A stretch of 64,000 nt of DNA from Pseudomonas sp. M47T1 (GTDB lineage Bacteria; Pseudomonadota; Gammaproteobacteria; Pseudomonadales; Pseudomonadaceae). Made by a program: the position numbers and the translations under genes. The notes under the pieces are model-generated. The model searched no databases and was not told the origin of the DNA. It saw nothing but the letters and a program-made list of their open reading frames with translations. The DNA is taken from contig NZ_AJWX01000001.1 of NCBI RefSeq assembly GCF_000263855.1, forward strand, positions 124,001 to 188,000. The letters are read 5' to 3'. This document shows, in pieces, positions 1 to 9,017 of this stretch (position 1 is the first letter of the stretch; each line of letters starts with the position of its first letter).

Positions 1-594
1 CCGCCGTTCGCCACCGACTGCCCGTTTTATGCCCTGTTGGAGTTCGAGGCCACCACTGAGCAGGTGTCCAACCAAGCGTTGGCGACGTTCGAGCACTGCG
101 TGGAGCAGGGCTGGGTGGTGGATGGGGTCATGAGCCAGAGCGAGCAGCAACTGGCCAACCTGTGGAAGTTGCGCGAGTACATCTCCGAAACCATCTCGCA
201 CCGCACGCCCTACAAGAACGATATTTCCGTGACCGTGGCACAGGTGCCGGCGTTCCTGAAGGATATTGACGCGATCGTCAGCGAAAGCTACCCGGACTTC
301 GAAGTGGTGTGGTACGGCCACATCGGTGACGGCAACCTGCATTTGAACATCCTCAAGCCCGAGGACCTTAGCAAGGAAGAGTTCTTTGCCCGGTGCGCAT
401 CGGTGAACACCTCGGTGTTCGAGACAGTGCAGAAGTACAACGGCTCGATCTCCGCCGAGCACGGCGTGGGCCTGGTCAAGCGCGACTACCTGGACTACAG
501 CCGTTCGCCTGTCGAAATCGAGTACATGAAAGCCATGAAGGCGGTGTTCGACCCCAACGGCATCATGAACCCTGGCAAGATCTTTCCGGTTTGA
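1..594 (+). CDS. FAD-linked dehydrogenase, C-terminal part (probable D-2-hydroxyglutarate dehydrogenase)
   Basis: The reading frame is open from the first base of the window, so the N-terminal FAD-binding domain lies upstream and only about 197 codons are visible. The visible part is an FAD-oxidase C-terminal domain, with the metal/substrate-binding HIGDGNLHLN segment and the closing SAEHGVG motif. These are typical of the D-2-hydroxyglutarate / D-lactate dehydrogenase family (FAD_binding_4 plus FAD-oxidase_C). By synteny with P. aeruginosa PA0317 it would oxidise D-2-hydroxyglutarate made by SerA, feeding electrons to the respiratory chain. A D-lactate or glycolate dehydrogenase subunit is the alternative. 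The gene ends 18 bp before the FAH gene, so the two are probably cotranscribed. Confidence 0.8.
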   Translation, partial: PPFATDCPFYALLEFEATTEQVSNQALATFEHCVEQGWVVDGVMSQSEQQLANLWKLREYISETISHRTPYKNDISVTVAQVPAFLKDIDAIVSESYPDFEVVWYGHIGDGNLHLNILKPEDLSKEEFFARCASVNTSVFETVQKYNGSISAEHGVGLVKRDYLDYSRSPVEIEYMKAMKAVFDPNGIMNPGKIFPV

Positions 595-612
595 TCACAT
601 AAGGAGTCGGTC

Positions 613-1281
613 ATGAGCTATCAGCATCAATACGTCGACGGTACCCGCATCCACTTCCCGCTGGGCAAGGTGGTGTGTATCGGCCGCAACTATGCCGAGC
701 ACGCCAAGGAGCTGAACAACCCGGTGCCTACCGAACCGCTGCTGTTCATCAAGCCGGGTAGCTGCGTGGTGCCGGTGGAAGGCGGCTTCACGATTCCCAC
801 CGACCGTGGTTCGGTGCATTACGAGGCTGAAATCGCGGTGTTGCTGGGCAAACCACTGTCCACCCGCCCCAGCGAGGAAGAGGTGCTGGATGCCATTTCC
901 GGTTTCGCCCCGGCGCTGGACCTGACCTTGCGCGATGTGCAGAGCAAGCTCAAGGAAAAGGGCCTGCCGTGGGAGCTGGCCAAGTCGTTCGATGGCGCGG
1001 CGGTGATCGCGCCGTTCGTGGCTCCCGGTACGTTCCCGGACGTGACCGACATCCCCGTGCGCCTGACCATCAACGGCCAGGTGCGGCAGGACGGCAATAG
1101 CAACCTGATGCTCAACCCTATCGTGCCGATGATCCAGTACATGGCCGCGCACTTCTCGCTGCAGGCCGGCGATGTGGTCCTGACCGGCACCCCCGCCGGC
1201 GTCGGCGCCCTGAACCCGGGTGACGCGCTGGTGCTGGAACTGCCTGGCGCCAGCCGCTTTGAAACCGTGGCAAACGGCTGA
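613..1281 (+). CDS. Fumarylacetoacetate hydrolase family protein
   Basis: This is a 222-residue single-domain FAH-family protein, the size of YcgM/FAHD1-type acylpyruvases rather than of true fumarylacetoacetase. Visible are the metal ligands Glu71 and Glu73 in HYEAEIAVLLG, a probable third ligand Asp103, and the family signature TGTPAGVG at 191-198. Likely reactions are acylpyruvate hydrolysis or oxaloacetate decarboxylation in the cytosol; the substrate cannot be read from sequence. The start follows AAGGAG at about 601-606 and lies 18 bp after the upstream dehydrogenase gene, so they form a two-gene unit closed by a terminator at 1294-1326. Confidence 0.85.
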   Translation: MSYQHQYVDGTRIHFPLGKVVCIGRNYAEHAKELNNPVPTEPLLFIKPGSCVVPVEGGFTIPTDRGSVHYEAEIAVLLGKPLSTRPSEEEVLDAISGFAPALDLTLRDVQSKLKEKGLPWELAKSFDGAAVIAPFVAPGTFPDVTDIPVRLTINGQVRQDGNSNLMLNPIVPMIQYMAAHFSLQAGDVVLTGTPAGVGALNPGDALVLELPGASRFETVANG

Positions 1282-1293
1282 TTGTCAATCAAG

Positions 1294-1326
1294 CCCCGGG
1301 GCAACTTCATGTTGCTTCGGGTTTTT
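1294..1326 (+). terminator. Intrinsic terminator after the FAH gene
   Basis: An 11-bp stem (arms CCCGGGGCAAC and GTTGCTTCGGG, pairing through two G-U pairs) with a TTCAT loop is followed directly by a T run. It sits 13 bp after the FAH stop codon. Confidence 0.75.
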
Positions 1327-1432
1327 GCCTGGTTTTTGCCTTTTTTTTCACACGCCATTTGGATAATGCGGCCTAATTGCTTGTTGCGCCGTGAGCGCTC
1401 CGGGCTTGCCACATGTTCAGGGAAAAAATCGC

Positions 1433-2359
1433 ATGGCCGTGTCCTCCTCTACCCCTTCGCCAACGCCTCAACGCCAGGCGCGCCTGGTCAGGCGCTGGTA
1501 CTTCTGGCTGTTCATTGTCGTGGCTGCCTATGCCATCGCCGCCATCATGCATTGGGACGCCAGGGCCAAGCTGTGGGTGGTAGAACGCATGACCCCGCAA
1601 GCCCAGCGCGATGCCTCGGTGTGGCTGCCTGACTACCACGCCTTTATTGACGGCAAGGCCATGACTGGCCTGGAAACCGACGAGGCGTCCGACCTGACCT
1701 ACAACCCGGACACCAAGACCCTGTTCTCGGTGATGGGCAAGCACGCGTTCCTGGTGGAACTGAACCTTGAAGGCGACGTGCTGCGCAAAATGCCGCTCAA
1801 TGGTTGGGCCAACCCGGAAGGCGTGGCCTACCTGGGCGGCGGGCGCATGGCGATCACCGATGAACGCGAGCACTTGATGACGGTCGTCACGGTGGCCCCG
1901 GACACCAAGGCGCTGAATGCGGCCGACTGGCCACAATTCGACCTGGGCCCTTCGGCCAACCAGAACAAGGGTTTCGAGGGCATTGCCTGGGACCCGCGCC
2001 GGGGCCAGATTCTGTTGGGCGAAGAGCGCCCGGCGGCGATGTTCACGCTCAAGAGCGATGACCAGGGGAAATGGCAGGGCGACAAGGTCAAGCTGGCCTA
2101 TACCACCCTGAACCTGCGCAACCTGTCGGCGCTGGATGTGGACCCGCGCACGGGCAACACGCTGGTACTGTCGGCGGATTCGCACATGCTGCTGGAGCTG
2201 GACCCCACCGGCAAGCAGGTCAGCTTCATGACCCTGCTGGGCGGTCTGAACGGTCTGAAAGACACCATTCCGCGCGCCGAAGGCGTTGCTATGGATGAAA
2301 GCGGGACCATCTATATGGTCAGCGAGCCGAACCTGTTCTACGTGTTCCGCAAGTTCTGA
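1433..2359 (+). CDS. SdiA-regulated / YjiK-like beta-propeller protein
   Basis: The protein has 308 residues from the ATG at 1433, chosen because AGGGAAAA lies just upstream; an in-frame GTG at 1391 is less likely. A single N-terminal hydrophobic segment (about residues 18-36, WYFWLFIVVAAYAIAAI) follows a basic stretch, so the bulk of the protein is probably periplasmic and membrane anchored. The rest resembles the SdiA-regulated domain family (YjiK), predicted NHL-like beta-propeller repeats with segments such as KGFEGIAWDP and AEGVAMDESG. No catalytic role is established for the family. It stands alone, with a terminator before it and a REP pair after it. Confidence 0.75.
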   Translation: MAVSSSTPSPTPQRQARLVRRWYFWLFIVVAAYAIAAIMHWDARAKLWVVERMTPQAQRDASVWLPDYHAFIDGKAMTGLETDEASDLTYNPDTKTLFSVMGKHAFLVELNLEGDVLRKMPLNGWANPEGVAYLGGGRMAITDEREHLMTVVTVAPDTKALNAADWPQFDLGPSANQNKGFEGIAWDPRRGQILLGEERPAAMFTLKSDDQGKWQGDKVKLAYTTLNLRNLSALDVDPRTGNTLVLSADSHMLLELDPTGKQVSFMTLLGGLNGLKDTIPRAEGVAMDESGTIYMVSEPNLFYVFRKF

Positions 2360-2380
2360 AACCAGCCTCTACCCCTCTAG

Positions 2381-2471
2381 GCGTAGGCGCGGACCGCGTC
2401 TGCGAACCAGACCCCGCGGTGTTTCAGGCACTGCGCGGGGTGGCCTTCGCGGACGCGGTCCGCGCCTGCAG
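2381..2471. repeat. REP-type inverted pair between convergent genes
   Basis: Two arms of about 26 bases (2381-2406 and 2446-2471) are near-perfect inverted copies sharing the core GGCGCGGACCGCGTC. An inner pair, ACCCCGCG / CGCGGGGT, gives a nested stem. The element fills the space between the YjiK-like gene and rpiA, where both transcripts end. Confidence 0.75.
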
Positions 2472-2488
2472 GAATCCAGTGCATCACC

Positions 2489-3160
2489 TTACTGGGTAAG
2501 GGTTTTCACGCCTTCCGGGGTACCCAGCAGCAACAGGTCGGCCGGGCGCGAGGCGAACAGGCCGTTGGTGACCACGCCGACAATGGCGTTGATCTGTGCT
2601 TCCAGGGCCACCGGGTCGGTGATCTGCATGTTGTGCACATCAAGGATGATGTTGCCGTTGTCAGTCAACACGCCTTCGCGGTACACCGGGTCGCCGCCCA
2701 GCTTCACCAGCTGGCGAGCCACGTGGCTGCGGGCCATGGGAATGACTTCCACCGGCAGCGGGAAAGCGCCCAATACCGGCACCAGCTTGCTGGCGTCGGC
2801 GATGCAGATGAAGGTCTTGGCCACGGCTGCGACGATCTTCTCGCGGGTCAGGGCTGCGCCACCGCCCTTGATCAGGTTCAGGTTGGCGTCGCTTTCATCG
2901 GCGCCGTCCACGTAGAACTCCAGGTCGCTGACGGTGTTCAGTTCGTACACCGGAATGCCATGGCCCTTCAGGCGCGCGGCGGTGGCTTCGGAGCTGGCAA
3001 CGGCACCGTCGAAGGCACCCTTGTGCTGGGCCAGGGCGTCGATGAAGCAGTTGGCGGTGGAGCCGGTGCCGACGCCGACGATGCTCTTGTCGTCGAGCTT
3101 GGGCAAAATGAAGTCGACAGCAGCCTGGGCGACGGCCTGTTTGAGTTGGTCCTGGGTCAT
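2489..3160 (-). CDS. rpiA: Ribose-5-phosphate isomerase A
   Basis: RpiA interconverts ribose 5-phosphate and ribulose 5-phosphate in the non-oxidative pentose phosphate pathway. The 223-residue length is normal for the family. Phosphate-binding GTGSTAN at 31-37, DGADE at 85-89 and [11 protein letters not shown] at 98-108 are all present; the catalytic base is the Glu in the last motif (Glu107). The start is preceded by CGGAG, and a TATAAT box lies about 45 bp upstream. It is divergent from ilvA, as in other pseudomonads. Confidence 0.97.
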   Translation of the reverse strand: MTQDQLKQAVAQAAVDFILPKLDDKSIVGVGTGSTANCFIDALAQHKGAFDGAVASSEATAARLKGHGIPVYELNTVSDLEFYVDGADESDANLNLIKGGGAALTREKIVAAVAKTFICIADASKLVPVLGAFPLPVEVIPMARSHVARQLVKLGGDPVYREGVLTDNGNIILDVHNMQITDPVALEAQINAIVGVVTNGLFASRPADLLLLGTPEGVKTLTQ

Positions 3161-3204
3161 GCGGGCTCCGGAGCGGGCACAAAATAGCGGGGAGGAAGCG
3201 CGGC

Positions 3205-3210
3205 ATTATA
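3205..3210 (-). promoter_or_regulatory. Probable -10 box of rpiA
   Basis: Read on the minus strand this is a perfect TATAAT, giving a leader of about 38 nt before the rpiA start. No good -35 hexamer is seen at 16-18 bp spacing, so the assignment rests on the -10 alone. Confidence 0.5.
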
Positions 3211-3285
3211 CCCCTTTGCTGTGGTCCTTGGCGGGAACGCTGGGGTAGACTCGCAGGTCTTGCTCAACCGCCAGTGATGCTTCCG

Positions 3286-4800
3286 ATGCTCGAACAGTAC
3301 GTTAAGAAGATCCTCACCTCGCGCGTCTACGACGTAGCCGTGGAAACCCCCTTGCAGGCCGCCGGCCAGCTGTCCAAACGCCTTGGCAACAGTATTTTGC
3401 TCAAGCGCGAAGACCTGCAGCCGGTGTTTTCCTTCAAGATTCGCGGCGCCTACAATAAACTGGCGCAGTTGAGCGACGAAGAGCGTGCGCGCGGCGTGGT
3501 CACCGCCTCGGCGGGCAACCATGCCCAAGGGCTGGCGCTGGCCGCCCGGGAAATGGGCGTGAAAGCCACCATCGTGATGCCCAAGACCACCCCCGAAATC
3601 AAGATCGAGGGCGTGCGCTCTCGGGGCGGCAAGGTGGTTCTGCATGGTGATTCCTTCCCCGAGGCGCTGGCCTACTCGCTGAAGCTGGTGGACGAGAAGG
3701 GTTACGTCTACATCCATCCCTACGATGACCCCCACACCATTGCCGGCCAGGGCACCGTGGCCATGGAGATCCTGCGCCAGCACCCGGGCCAGCTCGACGC
3801 CATTTTCGTGCCAGTGGGCGGCGGCGGCCTGATCGCCGGCATCGCCGCCTACGTGAAGTACCTGCGCCCGGACATCAAGGTCATCGGTGTCGAACCGGAT
3901 GACTCCAACTGCCTGCAGGCGGCCATGGCTGCGGGTGAGCGAGTGGTGCTGCCCACCGTCGGCCTATTCGCCGACGGCGTGGCCGTGGCCCAGATTGGCC
4001 AGCACACCTTCGATATCTGCAAAGACTACGTGGATGAAGTGATCACCGTCAGCACGGACGAAATCTGCGCGGCCATCAAGGATATCTACGACGACACCCG
4101 TTCGATCACCGAACCGGCCGGCGCCCTCGGCGTGGCGGGCATCAAGAAGTACGTGGAGCTGTACGGCGTGACCGGGCAGACCCTGGTGGCCATCGACTCC
4201 GGCGCCAACGTCAACTTCGACCGCCTGCGCCATGTGGCCGAGCGCGCCGAGCTGGGCGAGGGCCGCGAGGCCATCATCGCCGTGACCATCCCCGAGAAGC
4301 CGGGCAGCTTCAAGGCGTTCTGCGAGGCCATTGGCAAGCGCCAGATCACCGAGTTCAACTACCGCTATCACACCGGTCGCGAAGCGCACATCTTCGTTGG
4401 CGTGCAGACCCACCCCGACACCGACCCGCGCGCGGCCCTGGTGGCCAGCCTGACCGAGCAGGGCTTTCCGGTGCTGGACCTGACCGACAACGAGCTGGCC
4501 AAGCTGCACATTCGCCACATGGTCGGCGGCCATGCCGCGCAGGTCAGCGACGAGATGGTCATGCGCTTCGAGTTTCCCGAGCGTCCGGGCGCGCTGTTCA
4601 ACTTCCTCAACAAGTTGGGCGGGCGCTGGAACATCTCCATGTTCCATTACCGCAACCACGGTGCGGCCGACGGCCGAGTGGTAGCGGGCCTGCAAGTACC
4701 TGCCCAGGAGCGTGGAGACGTGGCAGCGGCCTTGACCGAGATCGGCTATCCGTTCTGGGACGAGACCGACAACCCGGCTTACCGCCTCTTCCTGGGCTGA
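3286..4800 (+). CDS. ilvA: Threonine ammonia-lyase, biosynthetic
   Basis: IlvA deaminates L-threonine to 2-oxobutyrate, the first committed step of isoleucine synthesis. Starting at the ATG at 3286 gives 504 residues, the length of Pseudomonas IlvA1; in-frame GTG/ATG codons at 3274 and 3277 would add three or four residues. The fold-type II PLP enzyme occupies the first ~320 residues, with PLP lysine Lys51 in SFKIRGAYNK, SAGNHAQG at 75-82 and the phosphate-binding GGGGLIAG at 178-185. Two ACT-like regulatory domains follow (about 325-410 and 420-504), where isoleucine and valine act in characterised homologues. Confidence 0.97.
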   Translation: MLEQYVKKILTSRVYDVAVETPLQAAGQLSKRLGNSILLKREDLQPVFSFKIRGAYNKLAQLSDEERARGVVTASAGNHAQGLALAAREMGVKATIVMPKTTPEIKIEGVRSRGGKVVLHGDSFPEALAYSLKLVDEKGYVYIHPYDDPHTIAGQGTVAMEILRQHPGQLDAIFVPVGGGGLIAGIAAYVKYLRPDIKVIGVEPDDSNCLQAAMAAGERVVLPTVGLFADGVAVAQIGQHTFDICKDYVDEVITVSTDEICAAIKDIYDDTRSITEPAGALGVAGIKKYVELYGVTGQTLVAIDSGANVNFDRLRHVAERAELGEGREAIIAVTIPEKPGSFKAFCEAIGKRQITEFNYRYHTGREAHIFVGVQTHPDTDPRAALVASLTEQGFPVLDLTDNELAKLHIRHMVGGHAAQVSDEMVMRFEFPERPGALFNFLNKLGGRWNISMFHYRNHGAADGRVVAGLQVPAQERGDVAAALTEIGYPFWDETDNPAYRLFLG

Positions 4801-4843
4801 CTGCTAGGCTGTAGAGCATCGACACCCGCACAGGAGCTGCCCC

Positions 4844-5293
4844 ATGGAAACCCTGAGCCTGCTGAAAATGCTTCATGGCATTGCCACCGCACTGCTGCTG
4901 GGCAGCGTGGCGGCGGTGCTGTTCCAGACCTGGCGTGGCTGGCGCGCGGGCGACCAGTCCGCCTTTGCCAAGACCCTGCAACGCCCATGGCTGTTCGCCT
5001 GGATACTCATGGGCATCAGCGTGGCGAGCTTCCCGTTCACCGGCTGGTGGATGATGCACACCGTGGGCTGGCCGCTGGGGCAAACCTGGCTGCTGGGTGG
5101 CTCGGTGCTCTACGTGGTGGGCGTGGCGGGATTTCTGCTGCTGGTACGCCGCACCATTCGCTGGCGGCAGGCGGCCGTGGCCTATAACCAGGTGCAGGTG
5201 GTGAAGCAGCGCAAGTTCAGCGTGGTGTTCGCGGGGGTGTCGCTGGTGGTGCTGGTGGCCATCCTGGCGCTGATGCTCGCCAAGCCGGTGTGA
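4844..5293 (+). CDS. DUF2269-like integral membrane protein
   Basis: The 149-residue protein has four clear hydrophobic segments (about 7-27, 49-68, 78-100 and 123-145) and no soluble domain. Composition and layout match DUF2269 inner membrane proteins, which have no assigned role. The start follows AGGAGCTG. It sits 43 bp after ilvA in the same direction and may be cotranscribed, though nothing links it to isoleucine synthesis. Confidence 0.75.
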   Translation: METLSLLKMLHGIATALLLGSVAAVLFQTWRGWRAGDQSAFAKTLQRPWLFAWILMGISVASFPFTGWWMMHTVGWPLGQTWLLGGSVLYVVGVAGFLLLVRRTIRWRQAAVAYNQVQVVKQRKFSVVFAGVSLVVLVAILALMLAKPV

Positions 5294-5307
5294 ACAACTC
5301 CGGCCCC

Positions 5308-5334
5308 GTGGAAGCGGGCTCTGCCCGCTCCCAC
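5308..5334. repeat. REP hairpin between convergent genes
   Basis: The arms GTGGAAGCGGGC and GCCCGCTCCCAC pair with one mismatch around a TCT loop, between the stops of the DUF2269 gene and the HAD phosphatase gene. The sequence belongs to the same GTGGGAGCGGGC repeat family as the element at 24613-24699. Confidence 0.7.
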
Positions 5335-5351
5335 AAAGGTCGAGTCGTATA

Positions 5352-6008
5352 TCAGTCGCGCAGCGACATGATCTTCCAGCCGCGGCGCTGGGCTTCAGCC
5401 AGCAGATTGGGGTCAGCATCCACCACCACCGGGTGCGCCACCTTCTCCAGCAACGGCAGGTCGTTCATGGAGTCGCTATAAAAGTAGCTGTCCTCCAGGT
5501 CGAAACCATTCTCCTCAAGCCAGCGATTCAAGCGCGTCACCTTGCCTTCGCGGAAGCACGGCACGTCGGTGCTGCGCCCGGTGTAGCGGCCGTCGGCCAT
5601 TTCGCACTCAGTGGCCAGCAAGGTGTCCACACCCAGGCGCTCGGCGATGGGGCCGGTGACGAAGCGGTTGGTGGCGGTGATGATCATCAGCTTGTCACCC
5701 GCGTCGCGGTGCTGCTGCAACAGCGCCAAGGCCTTGGGCAGGATGATCGGTTCCACGCAGTCACGCATGAAGTCGGCATGCCACTCAGCCAGTTGCGCCA
5801 TGTCGGTGGTGGCCAGAATCTCCAGGCTGAAGTTCAGGTAATCGGTCAAATTCAGCTGCCCGGCCAGGTAGTCCTGGTAGAACGCGTCGTTGCGGTTCTT
5901 GTATTCCACCGGGTCAAGGATGCCGCGTTCGCACAGGTAATCGCCCCAGGCGTGATCGCTGTCGCCGCCAAGGAGGGTATTGTCGAGGTCGAATAAAGCC
6001 AGGCGCAT
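5352..6008 (-). CDS. HAD-IB family phosphatase, probable histidinol-phosphate phosphatase
   Basis: The protein has 218 residues from the ATG at 6008; upstream in-frame codons encode a poor extension. Motif I DLDNT gives nucleophile Asp7 and acid/base Asp9, Lys156 is a plausible motif III residue, and motif IV SDSMND contains Asp179 and Asp183. It is a SerB-like subfamily IB hydrolase. Its P. aeruginosa orthologue, PA0335, has been reported to supply histidinol-phosphate phosphatase, filling the gap in histidine synthesis left by a missing HisB phosphatase domain. That assignment is by synteny and resemblance, not visible in the motifs. It is divergent from rppH. Confidence 0.8.
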   Translation of the reverse strand: MRLALFDLDNTLLGGDSDHAWGDYLCERGILDPVEYKNRNDAFYQDYLAGQLNLTDYLNFSLEILATTDMAQLAEWHADFMRDCVEPIILPKALALLQQHRDAGDKLMIITATNRFVTGPIAERLGVDTLLATECEMADGRYTGRSTDVPCFREGKVTRLNRWLEENGFDLEDSYFYSDSMNDLPLLEKVAHPVVVDADPNLLAEAQRRGWKIMSLRD

Positions 6009-6149
6009 TGAAATTACTCGTCTAAAAAGCGGAAAAGGCCCACAGAATACGGACTTTTCACAACAGTGCACATAAGGTATGCGGGTGCGTTGCTGCCTTG
6101 ACGATCTTTGTGGAACAATGCAAAGACATGCGTTTGCGAGGTTGCTGCC

Positions 6150-6629
6150 GTGATCGACCCCGATGGTTTCCGTCCCAATGTCGGCATTATTCTGACCAAT
6201 GATGCCGGACAGGTGCTATGGGCTCGTCGTATCAATCAGGATGCCTGGCAGTTTCCACAGGGGGGCATCAACCCTCAGGAGACGCCGGAAGAGGCCTTGT
6301 ACCGCGAGCTGAATGAAGAAGTGGGGCTGGAGCGACAAGATGTTGAAATTCTTGCCTGCACCCGCGGCTGGTTGCGTTATCGTTTACCCCAACGCCTGGT
6401 TCGTACCCACAGCCAACCGCTGTGCATCGGCCAGAAGCAGAAGTGGTTTCTCTTGCGCCTGGTATCCAACGAACAGCGCGTGAGGATGGATTTGACCGGT
6501 AAACCGGAGTTCGATGGCTGGCGCTGGGTCAGTTATTGGTACCCGCTTGGCCAGGTGGTGACATTCAAGCGCGAGGTGTATCGCCGCGCTCTCAAAGAGC
6601 TTGCCCCGCGCCTGCTGGCGCGCGACTGA
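6150..6629 (+). CDS. rppH: RNA pyrophosphohydrolase
   Basis: RppH removes pyrophosphate from the 5' end of transcripts, priming them for RNase E decay. The GTG at 6150, preceded by GAGG, gives 159 residues, the usual length in pseudomonads; the ATG at 6108 would add an unconserved extension. The Nudix box spans residues 38-60 ([20 protein letters not shown] and onward), with all catalytic Glu residues. It precedes ptsP by 22 bp, a conserved arrangement. Confidence 0.95.
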   Translation: MIDPDGFRPNVGIILTNDAGQVLWARRINQDAWQFPQGGINPQETPEEALYRELNEEVGLERQDVEILACTRGWLRYRLPQRLVRTHSQPLCIGQKQKWFLLRLVSNEQRVRMDLTGKPEFDGWRWVSYWYPLGQVVTFKREVYRRALKELAPRLLARD

Positions 6630-6651
6630 CGACGGAGTTCGACCCCGAGCC

Positions 6652-8931
6652 ATGCTCAATACGCTGCGCAAGATCGTCCAGGAAGTCAACTCCGCCAAGG
6701 ATCTCAAGACGGCGTTGGGGATCATTGTGCTGCGCGTCAAAGAGGCCATGGGCAGCCAGGTCTGCTCGGTCTACCTGCTTGATCCGGAAACCAACCGTTT
6801 CGTGCTGATGGCAACCGAGGGCTTGAACAAGCGCTCCATCGGCAAGGTCAGCATGGCCCCCAACGAAGGCCTGGTGGGCCTGGTGGGCACGCGCGAAGAA
6901 CCGCTCAACCTGGAAAACGCCGCCGACCACCCACGCTACCGCTACTTTGCCGAAACCGGGGAAGAACGTTTTGCCTCCTTCCTGGGTGCGCCCATCATTC
7001 ATCACCGTCGCGTGGTGGGGGTATTGGTCATCCAGCAAAAGGAGCGGCGCCAGTTCGACGAGGGCGAAGAAGCCTTCCTGGTGACCATGAGTGCGCAACT
7101 GGCCGGGGTTATCGCCCACGCCGAGGCCACGGGTTCGATCCGGGGCCTGGGCCGCCAGGGCAAGGGCATCCAGGAAGCCAAGTTCGTGGGCGTGCCTGGC
7201 TCGCCGGGGGCGGCAGTGGGTACAGCAGTGGTCATGCTGCCGCCAGCCGACCTCGACGTGGTGCCTGACAAGGCCGTCACCGACATTACCGCCGAATTGC
7301 AGTTATTCCAGACCGCGCTTGAAGGTGTTCGCAATGACATGCGCACCCTTTCGGCGAAGTTGGCCACGCAATTGCGTCCCGAAGAGCGGGCCTTGTTCGA
7401 CGTCTACCTGATGATGCTCGACGATGCATCGCTGGGCAGCGAGGTGACCAATGTCATCAAGACCGGCCAATGGGCCCAGGGCGCGCTGCGCCAGGTAGTC
7501 ACCGAGCACGTCAACCGTTTCGAACTGATGGACGACGCCTACTTGCGCGAGCGGGCCTCGGACGTCAAGGACCTGGGCCGTCGCCTGCTGGCCTACCTGC
7601 AGGAAGCCCGGCAACAAACCCTGGTTTACCCCGACAATACCATCCTGATCAGCGAAGAGCTGTCGCCGGCCATGCTTGGCGAGGTGCCGGAAGGTAAGCT
7701 GGTGGGCCTGATATCGGTACTGGGTTCGGGCAACTCCCACGTGGCGATCCTGGCGCGCGCCATGGGCATTCCCACGGTGATGGGCCTGGTGGACCTGCCG
7801 TATTCCAAGGTCGACGGCATCCAGATGATCGTCGATGGCTACAAGGGCGAGGTCTACACCAACCCCAGTGAAGTGCTGGCCAAGCAATTTGCCGAAGTGG
7901 TGGAGGAAGAGCGCCAGCTCGCCCAAGGCCTCGACGCCCTGCGCGAACTGCCCTGCGTGACCTTGGACGGCCACCGCATGCCCCTGTGGGTCAACACCGG
8001 CCTTTTGGCCGATGTGGCTCGAGCCCAGCAGCGAGGCGCCGAGGGCGTGGGCCTGTACCGCACCGAAGTGCCGTTCATGATCAACCAGCGTTTCCCCAGC
8101 GAGAAGGAACAGCTGGCCATCTACCGCGAGCAACTGGCCGCCTTCCACCCGCTGCCGGTGACCATGCGCAGCCTGGACATCGGCGGTGACAAGGCTTTGT
8201 CATACTTCCCCATCAAGGAAGACAACCCGTTCCTGGGCTGGCGCGGCATTCGCGTCACCCTCGACCACCCGGAAATCTTCCTGGTGCAGACCCGTGCCAT
8301 GCTCAAGGCCAGCGAAGGCCTGAACAACCTGCGCATTCTGCTGCCAATGATTTCCGGCACCCACGAGACCGAAGAGGCGCTGCACCTGATTCACCGCGCC
8401 TGGGGTGAAGTGCGCGACGAAGGCACCGACGTGCCGATGCCGCCAGTGGGCGTGATGATCGAGATTCCGGCGGCGGTGTACCTGACCCGCGAGCTGGCGC
8501 GCCAGGTGGACTTCCTTTCGGTGGGTTCCAACGACCTTACCCAGTACCTGCTGGCCGTGGACCGCAACAACCCGCGGGTGGCCGACCTCTATGACTACCT
8601 GCACCCGGCGGTGTTGCAGGCCTTGCAGCACGTGGTTACCGAGGCCCATGCCGAAGGCAAGCCGGTGAGCATCTGTGGTGAAATGGCCGGTGACCCGGCG
8701 GCGGCAGTGCTGTTGATGGCCATGGGCTTCGATAGCCTGTCGATGAACGCCACCAACCTGCCGAAAGTGAAGTGGATGCTGCGCCAGATCAGCCTGGGCA
8801 AGGCCAAGGAACTGCTGGCGCAACTGCTGAAAATCGACAACCCGCAGGTTATCCACAGCTCACTGCAACTGGCCCTGAAGAACCTGGGGCTGGCACGCAT
8901 GATCAACCCGGCGGGGCCCAAGACCCTTTAG
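6652..8931 (+). CDS. ptsP: Phosphoenolpyruvate-protein phosphotransferase PtsP (EI-Ntr)
   Basis: PtsP is enzyme I of the nitrogen phosphotransferase system. It passes phosphate from PEP to NPr (PtsO) and then PtsN, a regulatory chain affecting carbon/nitrogen balance, potassium handling and polyhydroxyalkanoate. The ATG at 6652 gives 759 residues. An N-terminal GAF sensor domain (about 1-160) is followed by the PEP-utiliser N domain, the swivelling domain with the phosphorylated His363 in GSGNSHVAILAR, and the C-terminal PEP-binding barrel containing GSNDLTQYLLAVDR and the CGEMAGDP segment. The gene is intact. Confidence 0.96.
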   Translation: MLNTLRKIVQEVNSAKDLKTALGIIVLRVKEAMGSQVCSVYLLDPETNRFVLMATEGLNKRSIGKVSMAPNEGLVGLVGTREEPLNLENAADHPRYRYFAETGEERFASFLGAPIIHHRRVVGVLVIQQKERRQFDEGEEAFLVTMSAQLAGVIAHAEATGSIRGLGRQGKGIQEAKFVGVPGSPGAAVGTAVVMLPPADLDVVPDKAVTDITAELQLFQTALEGVRNDMRTLSAKLATQLRPEERALFDVYLMMLDDASLGSEVTNVIKTGQWAQGALRQVVTEHVNRFELMDDAYLRERASDVKDLGRRLLAYLQEARQQTLVYPDNTILISEELSPAMLGEVPEGKLVGLISVLGSGNSHVAILARAMGIPTVMGLVDLPYSKVDGIQMIVDGYKGEVYTNPSEVLAKQFAEVVEEERQLAQGLDALRELPCVTLDGHRMPLWVNTGLLADVARAQQRGAEGVGLYRTEVPFMINQRFPSEKEQLAIYREQLAAFHPLPVTMRSLDIGGDKALSYFPIKEDNPFLGWRGIRVTLDHPEIFLVQTRAMLKASEGLNNLRILLPMISGTHETEEALHLIHRAWGEVRDEGTDVPMPPVGVMIEIPAAVYLTRELARQVDFLSVGSNDLTQYLLAVDRNNPRVADLYDYLHPAVLQALQHVVTEAHAEGKPVSICGEMAGDPAAAVLLMAMGFDSLSMNATNLPKVKWMLRQISLGKAKELLAQLLKIDNPQVIHSSLQLALKNLGLARMINPAGPKTL

Positions 8932-8945
8932 TTCGCGGCGCCTGG

Positions 8946-9013
8946 TTCGCGGATACGGTCCGCTCCTGCACAGGTTCGTGAAAAACCCTGTAGGAGCGGA
9001 CCGTGTCCAAGAA
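8946..9013. repeat. REP inverted pair after ptsP
   Basis: The arms at 8946-8973 and 8988-9013 are inverted copies of a GTAGGAGCGGACCGTGTCC-like REP. They lie between ptsP and the convergent NRDE gene and could end transcription from both sides. Confidence 0.75.
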
Positions 9014-9017
9014 GGGT

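Noticed and set aside
1282..1632. Open frame of 116 codons after the FAH gene
   Set aside because: It overlaps the terminator and the YjiK-like gene in another frame and has no homologous look.
2381..2471. CRISPR-like repeats from the recurring short palindromes
   Set aside because: Copies are inverted pairs scattered at gene ends, with no regular spacing and no cas genes; they are REP elements.
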